Positions 1-5,450 of a DNA stretch of 5,450 nucleotides are shown here, one piece after another. Origin of the DNA: Flavobacteriaceae bacterium (lineage in GTDB: Bacteria > Bacteroidota > Bacteroidia > Flavobacteriales > Flavobacteriaceae). Position 1 is the first letter of the stretch. Every line of letters begins with the position of its first letter. The stretch is from the NCBI GenBank assembly GCA_947461915.1, contig CANHNG010000146.1, positions 1 through 5,450 on the forward strand, in the 5' to 3' direction. The notes under the pieces were generated by a model that saw only the letters and a program-made list of their open reading frames with translations, did not search any database and was not told where the DNA came from. A program made the translations under genes and the position numbers.

Positions 1-1265
1 AGAATTGTTTGCTTTCTGTCAGGCCCCACAGAAACAATTTTTATTGGAACTTCAACCGCTGCCTCAATGAATTCAATATATTGTTTCAGTTCTATTGGTA
101 ATTCATCATAAGTTGACATTCCCGTTAAATCAGCTTCCCATCCCTTGAATTCTTTGTAAACAGGAGTCACGTTTTCGGGTTCAATGTTGTAAGGAAAATG
201 AGAGATATTTTTTCCTTTGTAATTGTACTCGGTACACACTTTCAACGTTGGAAATCCCGAAAGAATATCCCCTTTCATCATCATCAATTGGGTTACTCCA
301 TTAATTTGAACTGCATATTTTAGAGCTACTAAATCTAACCATCCACAACGTCTTTGTCTTCCTGTTACAGAGCCAAATTCGTTTCCTACGCGTGCCATTG
401 TGGCCCCATCTTCGTCAAAAAGTTCGGTTGGAAAAGGACCACTTCCTACTCGAGTAACGTATGCTTTAAAGATTCCATATACCTCTTTTATTTTATTTGG
501 AGCAATTCCTAAACCAGTGCAAGCACCAGCTGCCGTGGTGTTAGATGAAGTTACAAAAGGATAAGTTCCAAAATCTACATCAAGTAAAGAACCTTGTGCT
601 CCTTCGCATAATATGGCTTTTCCAGCTTTTTGGGCTTGGTGTAAATATTCCTCACTATCTATAAAATCAATTTTTTTCAATTCTTCGATGGATTCAAAGA
701 ATTCTTTTTCCATTTCCTCGAGATTGTATTGAATATTTACGTCGTAAAAGGCTATCATCGCTTCATGCTTATCGGCCAATGCTCGGTATCTTTCTTTGAA
801 ATCCTCTAGTTCAATATCTCCAACACGAAGACCATTTCTTCCCGTTTTGTCCATATAAGTTGGACCGATACCCTTTAGAGTAGAACCTATTTTTGCCTTT
901 CCTTTTGATGCTTCAGAAGCGGCATCAAGCATACGATGGGTTGGCAAAATTAAGTGTGCTTTTCTGGAAATTATTAATTTATTTTTGATGTCCAAATTAA
1001 ATTTGGCCAGACCTTCTATTTCTTTTTGAAATACAACAGGGTCAATTACCACGCCGTTTCCAATAATATTTACGGCAGTTTTATGAAAAATTCCAGAAGG
1101 AATCGTTCTAAGAACGTGTTTTATTCCGTCAAATTCTAAAGTATGTCCTGCATTTGGACCACCCTGAAATCGCGCAATAATATCATATTTTGAAGTAAGA
1201 ACATCAACAATTTTTCCTTTGCCTTCATCTCCCCATTGTAATCCTAGTAATAAATCTACGGTCAT
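1..1265 (-). CDS. purA: Adenylosuccinate synthase PurA (3' end just outside window)
   Basis: PurA joins IMP and aspartate using GTP to give adenylosuccinate, the first committed step from IMP to AMP, in the cytoplasm. The reading frame starts at ATG 1265 and stays open to the left edge, giving 421 full codons plus two bases of a leucine codon. The family is usually about 420 to 430 residues, so only the last one to few residues and the stop are missing. Key motifs sit at the same numbers as in the E. coli enzyme: the GDEGKGK phosphate loop at 12-18 with catalytic Asp13, GGPNAGHT at 35-42 with His41, Arg143 and Arg147 in the IMP-binding loop, and TGRQRRCGW from 301 with Arg303 and Arg305. The visible C-terminus (VGPDRKQTI) is typical. 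It lies 64 bp after the Fur-family gene with no TAnnTTTG element in the gap, so co-transcription is likely. No frameshift or missing catalytic residue is seen. Confidence 0.98.
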   Translation of the reverse strand, partial: MTVDLLLGLQWGDEGKGKIVDVLTSKYDIIARFQGGPNAGHTLEFDGIKHVLRTIPSGIFHKTAVNIIGNGVVIDPVVFQKEIEGLAKFNLDIKNKLIISRKAHLILPTHRMLDAASEASKGKAKIGSTLKGIGPTYMDKTGRNGLRVGDIELEDFKERYRALADKHEAMIAFYDVNIQYNLEEMEKEFFESIEELKKIDFIDSEEYLHQAQKAGKAILCEGAQGSLLDVDFGTYPFVTSSNTTAAGACTGLGIAPNKIKEVYGIFKAYVTRVGSGPFPTELFDEDGATMARVGNEFGSVTGRQRRCGWLDLVALKYAVQINGVTQLMMMKGDILSGFPTLKVCTEYNYKGKNISHFPYNIEPENVTPVYKEFKGWEADLTGMSTYDELPIELKQYIEFIEAAVEVPIKIVSVGPDRKQTI

Positions 1266-1329
1266 TCTCTAATATTTTGTCGTTAGTTTGTTATTATTGT
1301 TTGTTGGTACAATTCGCAAAGCGCCAATG

Positions 1330-1785
1330 CTATTTTTGTCTTTTTGTTCCATATAGATATAAGGAATGATTTGGGATATCTATATCGAATATTTCTTCAA
1401 TTGTTTTTTTGATACTTTGAATTCTTGGATCGCAAAATTCGATAACCTCACCAGTATCAGTCATTATGATATGGTCGTGTTGTTTGTCGAAATAGGATTT
1501 TTCGTAATGTGCTTGATTTTGTCCAAACTGGTGTTTGCGTACCAAGGCTGATTCTAGCAAAAGTTCAATAGTATTGTATAATGTTGCTCTACTCACGCGA
1601 TAGTTTTTATTTTTCATTTTAATATACAGATTCTCTATATCAAAATGTTCTTCACTGGCATAGATTTCTTGAAGTATAGCAAAGCGTTCGGGTGTTTTAC
1701 GATGTCCTTTTTTTTCAAGATATAGTGTAAAAACGTTTTTTACAATTTCTTGATTTTTACTATTATCCGTTGAGATGAGTGTCAT
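1330..1785 (-). CDS. Fur-family transcriptional regulator lacking CxxC zinc motifs
   Basis: This is a cytoplasmic metal-responsive or peroxide-responsive repressor of the Fur superfamily, 151 residues from the chosen start. The N-terminal winged helix (about 12-85) contains [10 protein letters not shown] and the recognition helix with SRATLYNT at 65-72. The dimerisation domain follows, with HDH at 103-105, GEVIEF and the family hallmark NHSLYLYG (His140). Candidate metal ligands that remain are His47, Glu95, His103, Asp104, His105, Glu116 and His140. The cysteine pairs that hold structural zinc in most Fur proteins are absent: the first CxxC position reads TDTG, and the tail after NHSLYLYG ends in TKRQK. 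The only cysteine is Cys118. ATG 1785 is preferred over TTG 1794 because that TTG forms the end of a TATCTTTG promoter element and would add only three residues. The gene lies 97 bp after rel and 64 bp before purA. Whether it senses iron, zinc, manganese or peroxide cannot be told from sequence. Confidence 0.92.
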   Translation of the reverse strand: MTLISTDNSKNQEIVKNVFTLYLEKKGHRKTPERFAILQEIYASEEHFDIENLYIKMKNKNYRVSRATLYNTIELLLESALVRKHQFGQNQAHYEKSYFDKQHDHIIMTDTGEVIEFCDPRIQSIKKTIEEIFDIDIPNHSLYLYGTKRQK

Positions 1786-1791
1786 ATTTGG

Positions 1792-1799
1792 CAAAGATA
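1792..1799 (-). promoter_or_regulatory. Candidate -7 promoter element (TATCTTTG) for the Fur-family gene
   Basis: TATCTTTG matches TAnnTTTG exactly and ends only six bases before ATG 1785. Bacteroidota transcripts usually begin a few bases after this element, so the mRNA would have almost no leader. No convincing -33 TTG is present at normal spacing. purA, 64 bp beyond the Fur-family gene, would probably share this transcript. Confidence 0.45.
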
Positions 1800-1813
1800 A
1801 ATTTTATTTTTCA

Positions 1814-1845
1814 GTTTAAAAATTTAAGGGTTTAAAAGTTTAAAA
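1814..1845. repeat. Tandem 8-bp repeat, four units, between rel and the Fur-family gene
   Basis: Read on the plus strand, the units are GTTTAAAA (1814-1821), ATTTAAGG (1822-1829), GTTTAAAA (1830-1837) and GTTTAAAA (1838-1845). Three are identical and one differs at three positions. The period is exactly eight bases. The repeat lies after the rel stop and upstream of the candidate promoter of the Fur-family gene. Its role is unknown; slippage in AT-rich DNA could explain it. Confidence 0.7.
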
Positions 1846-1882
1846 TCTAAACTAATAACCGCCCAATATTTATACTCATTTC

Positions 1883-4102
1883 TTAATTTTTATATTCTCG
1901 GGTTACTTTATCGATACCGTCAATTTTCTTGATATTGTCTATTAATTTCTTCAAAATAATATTGTTTTGAACTATGACAGAAATTTGGCCATTGAATATT
2001 CCCGCTTCTCCGCTTAAAGAGATACTTTGAATATTTACATTCATATTATCCGAAATTACTTTGGTGAGTTTATTTGTAAGTCCCAAGGTGTCCATTCCGG
2101 TGATGTGTAAAATAGCCTTGAATTCTTGTTGTGAAGAGTCAATCCATTTGGCCAAAATAATCCGATACGCATAATTTGACTGAAGGCTTATTGCATTAGG
2201 ACAATCTTTTTTGTGCACTTTGATACCCTCGTTTATGGTTATAAAACCAAAAACTTCATCCCCAGGGATTGGGTTGCAACAAGAGGATAATTTATAGTCT
2301 AATTTATCATGGTCTGCGCCAAAAACTAGCATATCATAATTACTGCTTAAGACTTGCTTATGAATGTCTTCATTAGCTTTAGTTGGGGAACGCTTGATTT
2401 TACTTTTGAAAAAATTAATAAAAGTATTGCTTTTTTGCGTCGCGTAGTCTTTCAATTGTTGGTTCTCAATTGCTCCAATACCTACACGGTAAAATAAATC
2501 CAAACTAGTTTTTAGTTTGAAAAAATTGACTAATTCATTAACAACGGATTCGCTTAAGGTAATTTTTAAATGTTTTAACTTTCGAGTTAGTATTTCCTTT
2601 CCTTCCTCGGCAATTTTCTTAGTGTTTTCGTTGAGGACATTTTTTATTTTATTTTTTGCTCTCGAAGTGGTTACGTAATCGAGCCAGTTGATAGTTGGTT
2701 TTTGAAATTGGGAGGTAATAATCTCAATTTGGTCACCACTTTTTAACTCGTGATTTAGAGGAACTAACTTTCCGTTGACACGAGTTCCTCTTGTTCTAAT
2801 TCCTATTTCGGAGTGGATGCTGAAGGCAAAGTCTAAGGAAGTGGCTCCTTTGGGCAAAGATTTTATTTCCCCTTTAGGTGTAAAGACATAGATTTCTTTT
2901 GAATATAGATTAAGTTTAAAATCTTCAACAAAATCAACTGCATTGGTTTCTGAATTCTCAATAGCCTCCTTAAGTAAATTGAGCCAGGCATCTAAGCCAC
3001 CTTCTTCAGAATCCCCATTTTTATATTTGTAATGTGCAGCATATCCTTTTTCGGCAATTTCATCCATCCGTTCACTTCGTACTTGCACTTCTACCCAACG
3101 TCCTTTAGGTCCCATAACTGTTATGTGCAAAGCTTCGTAACCCGTTGATTTTGGTGATGAAATCCAATCACGGAGTCTACTTGGGCTTGGTCTATAATGA
3201 TCCGTTACAATTGAATATATTTTCCAAGCTAAGAATTTTTCTTCATGCGGAGTAGATTTGTATACAATTCGTAAGGCAAATTTGTCAAATACTTCATCGA
3301 AGCTTACCCCTTGGGATAACATTTTTCTCCGAATGGAATAGATTGATTTAGGACGACCTTTTATAATGTAATCTATTCCTTCGGCATCTAAAGTTTTTTT
3401 AAGAACATCCGATATAGTTTCGATATAGGCATCTTGCTCTTCTTTGGTTTCTTTTATTTTGCCTAGAATTTCATTATAAACTTCTGGTTCTGTATATTTT
3501 AATCCTAAATCTTCTAATGTGTTTTTTATTTTATATAGTCCTAATCGATGTGCTAGCGGTGCATAAATATATAATGTTTCAGAGGCAAGTTTTACTTGTT
3601 TGGAAGCTTCCATGGAATCCATCGTTTGCATATTATGCAATCTATCGGCTATCTTTATAAGGATTACACGAACGTCATCATTTAGTGTAAGAATCATTTT
3701 GCGAAAATTCTCTGCTTGCATCGACACATTCATTTCCTTTTGGACTTTCGAAATTTTCGTTAATCCTTCTACCAATTGGGCAACTTTTGGATTAAACATT
3801 CTTTCAATGTCTTCAATTGTTATTGGAGTGTCTTCGACTACATCGTGCATTAATGCTGCTGCAATAGCAGTGGAGCCCAAACCAATTTCTGATGCAACAA
3901 TTTTTGCGACAGCGATGGGATGAAAAATATAGGCTTCACCTGATTTTCTTCGTTGGTCTTTGTGGGCATCTACGGCGACGTCAAAAGCCTTACGGATAAC
4001 TTTTTTATCTTCGGCAGTTAAGGTTTGATAACTGATGCGAAGCAATTCTTTGTATTCTTGAAGTATTGCCTTGTTTTCTTTTTCAAAATCTATTTCTAAC
4101 AT
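1883..4102 (-). CDS. rel: RelA/SpoT-type (p)ppGpp synthetase/hydrolase (long RSH, probably bifunctional)
   Basis: This is the stringent-response enzyme, which makes (p)ppGpp by pyrophosphate transfer from ATP to GTP/GDP and can hydrolyse it. It has 739 residues from ATG 4102, a normal length for long RSH proteins. The hydrolase HD domain (about 40-190) has intact His61, His86-Asp87, Glu90-Asp91, Asp153 and Asn157. The synthetase domain (about 235-365) has GRPKSIYSI at 249-257, Asp273, an RLRD motif at 309-312, GYEALH at 321-326 and Glu338 in VEVQVR. A TGS domain follows at about 403-463, then a helical region, a zinc-finger-like CC...H...C domain (Cys608, Cys609, His630, Cys634) and a C-terminal ACT domain from about 664. 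Intact HD residues plus the basic RLRD motif point to a bifunctional Rel rather than a synthetase-only RelA. A TTG at 4117 would add five residues (start read as Met: MNSPF), but the ATG fits better. The gene lies 74 bp after the methyltransferase gene and carries a structured leader. Confidence 0.97.
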   Translation of the reverse strand: MLEIDFEKENKAILQEYKELLRISYQTLTAEDKKVIRKAFDVAVDAHKDQRRKSGEAYIFHPIAVAKIVASEIGLGSTAIAAALMHDVVEDTPITIEDIERMFNPKVAQLVEGLTKISKVQKEMNVSMQAENFRKMILTLNDDVRVILIKIADRLHNMQTMDSMEASKQVKLASETLYIYAPLAHRLGLYKIKNTLEDLGLKYTEPEVYNEILGKIKETKEEQDAYIETISDVLKKTLDAEGIDYIIKGRPKSIYSIRRKMLSQGVSFDEVFDKFALRIVYKSTPHEEKFLAWKIYSIVTDHYRPSPSRLRDWISSPKSTGYEALHITVMGPKGRWVEVQVRSERMDEIAEKGYAAHYKYKNGDSEEGGLDAWLNLLKEAIENSETNAVDFVEDFKLNLYSKEIYVFTPKGEIKSLPKGATSLDFAFSIHSEIGIRTRGTRVNGKLVPLNHELKSGDQIEIITSQFQKPTINWLDYVTTSRAKNKIKNVLNENTKKIAEEGKEILTRKLKHLKITLSESVVNELVNFFKLKTSLDLFYRVGIGAIENQQLKDYATQKSNTFINFFKSKIKRSPTKANEDIHKQVLSSNYDMLVFGADHDKLDYKLSSCCNPIPGDEVFGFITINEGIKVHKKDCPNAISLQSNYAYRIILAKWIDSSQQEFKAILHITGMDTLGLTNKLTKVISDNMNVNIQSISLSGEAGIFNGQISVIVQNNIILKKLIDNIKKIDGIDKVTREYKN

Positions 4103-4115
4103 AAAGGGGGAATTC

Positions 4116-4135
4116 AATTTCTAAAAATAGAAATT
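4116..4135. repeat. 8-bp inverted repeat with 4-base loop in the rel 5' leader
   Basis: On the minus strand AATTTCTA, TTTT, TAGAAATT forms a perfect 8-bp stem with a four-base loop. It ends 13 bases before rel ATG 4102. The gap to the start contains CCCCCTTT, an unusual C run in this AT-rich sequence. The stem is A/U-rich and would be weak as RNA. There is no U tract after it, so it is not a terminator. Confidence 0.5.
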
Positions 4136-4142
4136 AGTTTTC

Positions 4143-4154
4143 AATTGTACAATT
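4143..4154. repeat. 12-bp perfect palindrome in the rel leader region
   Basis: AATTGTACAATT is fully self-complementary and has no spacer, so it suits a dimeric DNA-binding protein better than an RNA hairpin. It lies between the candidate -7 element and the rel start, a position where a bound protein could block transcription. The flanks do not extend the symmetry. No binding protein can be named. Confidence 0.45.
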
Positions 4155-4171
4155 TTATAATTCATATATCC

Positions 4172-4179
4172 CAAATCTA
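4172..4179 (-). promoter_or_regulatory. Candidate -7 promoter element (TAGATTTG) for rel, overlapping the upstream stop codon
   Basis: TAGATTTG fits TAnnTTTG, and its first three bases are the TAG stop codon of the methyltransferase gene. A TTTTTG sequence lies 23 bases upstream, at the outer limit for a -33 element. Initiation here would give rel a leader of roughly 65 bases containing both inverted repeats found in the gap. Confidence 0.35.
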
Positions 4180-4965
4180 AAACCCTCTCTGTCTTTTGGC
4201 TTCAAAAATCAAGATGGCTGCCGCAACTGAAACATTCATACTGTCGATTTCGCCTTGCATCGGGATAATGATATTTTGCGTGGCTGCGTTTCTCCATTCA
4301 TCGGTCAGACCAGTTGCTTCCGTGCCAACAACCAAAGCGGTTGGAGTTGTATAATCTTTGGTATGGTACCAAGTTGAATTTTGTAAAGTGGCACAGTAAA
4401 TATTGATTTTTCTGTCTTTTAAAAAAGCAATTATTTCTGTTGTTGTTCCTGTCGCAATTTGATTGGTAAACAAACAGCCAACGCTGGATCGAACGATATT
4501 TGGATTGAATAAATCACTTTTTGGATTGGCAATAATGACGGCATCCAGATTTGCGGCATCAGCAGTTCGGAGTAAAGCGCCAATGTTTCCTGGCTTTTCA
4601 GGAGCTTCAGCAACTAAAATTAATGGATTTTTGGATAATTTTAAATCGGATAATTGCAAGGATTTAGTTTTGGCCACAGCCAAAATTCCTTCGGTAGTAT
4701 CGCGATAGGCCAGCTTTTGATAGACTTCTTTGGAGATCTCTATTAACTCAATTGATTTTTTGGTCAGTTTAGATATTTCGAATTCCGAAATTAATTCCGG
4801 TAAAAATAAAATCGTCTCCATTTCATATCCACCCTTGATGGCTAAAGATATTTCGCGCTGCCCTTCTATTAAAAAAGTTCCCGACTCCTTTCGTGCTTTT
4901 GCTTTTTCTTGTAATAAACCCAATGATTTTATGAATGGATTTTGGACCGAAGTGATTTGTTTCAT
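4177..4965 (-). CDS. SpoU/TrmH-family RNA 2'-O-ribose methyltransferase
   Basis: This SPOUT-class enzyme transfers methyl from S-adenosylmethionine to a ribose 2'-OH of rRNA or tRNA. It has 262 residues from ATG 4965. The N-terminal substrate-binding domain (about 1-95) has the typical opening ITSVQNPFIKSL and FLIEGQREI, resembling L30e-like RNA-binding modules. The knotted catalytic domain (about 115-262) shows the three SpoU motifs: motif 1 NIGALLRTADAAN with Asn127 and Arg133; motif 2 VVGTEATGL with Glu216; and motif 3 IIPMQGEIDSMNVSVAAAI with Ser242, Asn244 and Ser246. These are the residues that form the cofactor-binding trefoil knot. The target nucleotide cannot be assigned; RlmB-like and TsnR-like relatives share this layout. 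TTG 4995 would extend the protein by ten residues, but it lies inside a TAACTTTG promoter element, so ATG is preferred. The gene is divergent from the plus-strand gene at 5099. Confidence 0.93.
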   Translation of the reverse strand: MKQITSVQNPFIKSLGLLQEKAKARKESGTFLIEGQREISLAIKGGYEMETILFLPELISEFEISKLTKKSIELIEISKEVYQKLAYRDTTEGILAVAKTKSLQLSDLKLSKNPLILVAEAPEKPGNIGALLRTADAANLDAVIIANPKSDLFNPNIVRSSVGCLFTNQIATGTTTEIIAFLKDRKINIYCATLQNSTWYHTKDYTTPTALVVGTEATGLTDEWRNAATQNIIIPMQGEIDSMNVSVAAAILIFEAKRQRGF

Positions 4966-4992
4966 TTTGAACGAAAAATAGTTACGAGGTCT

Positions 4993-5000
4993 CAAAGTTA
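4993..5000 (-). promoter_or_regulatory. Candidate -7 promoter element (TAACTTTG) for the RNA methyltransferase gene
   Basis: TAACTTTG matches the Bacteroidota housekeeping -7 consensus TAnnTTTG exactly. Its 3' end is 27 bases before ATG 4965, so transcription would start roughly 20 bases before the codon. No clear -33 TTG was found at the expected 17-23 base spacing, which lowers confidence. A second TAACTTTG occurs at 5091-5084. Confidence 0.5.
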
Positions 5001-5083
5001 CAAAGGTTTTGTAGTTTAATTTACATGGAATTGTTAATTGTATTTGTCAGTTTTAGGATATAAATAAAAAATGCTTAATTTCA

Positions 5084-5091
5084 CAAAGTTA
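5084..5091 (-). promoter_or_regulatory. Second TAACTTTG element on the minus strand
   Basis: This octamer is identical to the one at 5000-4993 and lies 91 bases further upstream, just before the start of the divergent plus-strand gene. If active it would give the methyltransferase mRNA a leader of about 110 bases. No -33 TTG is seen at normal spacing, so it may be a chance match in AT-rich DNA. Confidence 0.25.
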
Positions 5092-5098
5092 AAATTGA

Positions 5099-5450
5099 AT
5101 GGTGAAAAACTACTCTGTCCAAAAATATCAGGAAAACGATTACGAAAAATGGAATGCATTTATAGCACAAGCTAAAAATGCAACTTTTTTGTTTCATCGT
5201 GATTTTATGGAATACCATAAGGATCGATTCGAGGACTATTCCTTAATTGTCTTGGATGATGAAAAATGGGTAGCAGTTCTTCCGGCTAATGTAGTTGAAA
5301 ATCAAGTTTTTTCCCACGAAGGGTTGACCTATGGGGGATTGGTATTATTATTAAACGCAAAATTCTATGATGTAATTTATATTTTTAAAGCGATTCTTAA
5401 TTTTTTAAATGAGAATGGAATATATAAATTAGTAATAAAAAAAATCCCAA
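5099..5450 (+). CDS. GNAT/FemAB-like acyltransferase, N-terminal part (runs off window)
   Basis: An open frame starts at ATG 5099 and gives 117 codons with no stop before the right edge. It begins MVKNYSVQKYQENDYEKWN, a start typical of Bacteroidota proteins annotated as GNAT or FemAB-like acetyltransferases. It continues with FLFHRDFMEYHKDRFEDYS at about 31-49, then VAVLPANVVENQVFSHEGLTYGGLV, where a short beta strand leads to a GLTYGG turn. These features suggest the first of two GNAT-like folds, but the acyl-CoA-binding half lies outside the window, so substrate and reaction are unknown. In related genomes such proteins often sit near surface-polysaccharide genes; that is general knowledge and is not shown here. 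No signal peptide or membrane segment is visible. The GTG at 5102 directly after the ATG is a less likely alternative start. No exact TAnnTTTG element lies upstream on this strand, so its promoter is not identified. Confidence 0.65.
   Translation, partial: MVKNYSVQKYQENDYEKWNAFIAQAKNATFLFHRDFMEYHKDRFEDYSLIVLDDEKWVAVLPANVVENQVFSHEGLTYGGLVLLLNAKFYDVIYIFKAILNFLNENGIYKLVIKKIP

Noticed and set aside
1266..1329. Separate promoter for purA in the 64 bp gap
   Set aside because: No TAnnTTTG match was found on the minus strand here; only a low-complexity AACAAAC-like run is present.
1366..1551. 61-codon plus-strand open frame
   Set aside because: It lies wholly antisense to the Fur-family gene, which has clear family motifs. 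The hydrophobic translation is a by-product of the opposite strand.
1814..1853. AT-rich repeat as a classical Fur box
   Set aside because: It does not match the GATAATGATAATCATTATC pattern, and its structure is a direct 8-bp repeat rather than the overlapping inverted hexamers of a Fur box.
3600..3923. 107-codon plus-strand open frame
   Set aside because: It is antisense to the HD domain of rel, whose catalytic residues are intact; the translation resembles no family I recognise.
4116..4135. Inverted repeat as an intrinsic terminator of the methyltransferase gene
   Set aside because: The stem has almost no G/C pairs and is followed by GAATTCCCCC rather than a U tract on the minus strand; it lies about 40 bases past the stop and close to the rel start.
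4431..4981. Three open frames overlapping the RNA methyltransferase gene (plus 4463-4708, plus 4730-4981, minus 4431-4613)
   Set aside because: All overlap a gene with complete SpoU motifs and show no family features or start signals of their own.
5071..5172. Short plus-strand frame from ATG 5071, about 33 codons, ending inside the next gene
   Set aside because: It is in another frame from the gene at 5099, lacks recognisable features and is of a length expected by chance; a leader peptide cannot be supported.

Overview
The window looks like ordinary housekeeping chromosome from a low-GC member of the Bacteroidota, most probably Flavobacterium or a close relative. The evidence is the AT-rich base composition, protein sequences of flavobacterial character, the lack of clear Shine-Dalgarno sequences, and exact matches to the Bacteroidota -7 promoter element TAnnTTTG just upstream of several genes. 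The genus assignment is an inference from family resemblance, not a database result.

Layout: four genes lie on the minus strand, read right to left. A SpoU/TrmH-type RNA 2'-O-methyltransferase (4965 to 4177) is followed by a long RelA/SpoT-type (p)ppGpp synthetase/hydrolase (4102 to 1883), a Fur-family regulator without the usual zinc-binding cysteines (1785 to 1330), and adenylosuccinate synthase purA (1265 to the left edge, missing only its last residues). A fifth gene starts on the plus strand at 5099 and runs off the right edge; it resembles GNAT/FemAB-type acyltransferases. The 133 bp between 4965 and 5099 is a divergent promoter region. No gene-free stretch exceeds 300 bp. I found no tRNA, rRNA, CRISPR array, insertion sequence or prophage gene.

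How the genes fit together: the gaps between minus-strand genes are 74, 97 and 64 bp, and each of the first three genes has its own candidate -7 element. They may therefore be independently started units that also read through. purA has no such element in its 64 bp gap and is probably co-transcribed with the Fur-family gene. Rel makes (p)ppGpp from GTP/GDP, and PurA uses GTP to divert IMP toward AMP, so the cluster groups stringent-response and purine functions.

The points most worth a second look are regulatory. The rel leader holds two perfect inverted repeats. An 8-bp tandem repeat lies between rel and the Fur-family gene. Two apparent upstream TTG starts turn out to be the 3' ends of promoter elements. 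I did not find a convincing undescribed biological system here.
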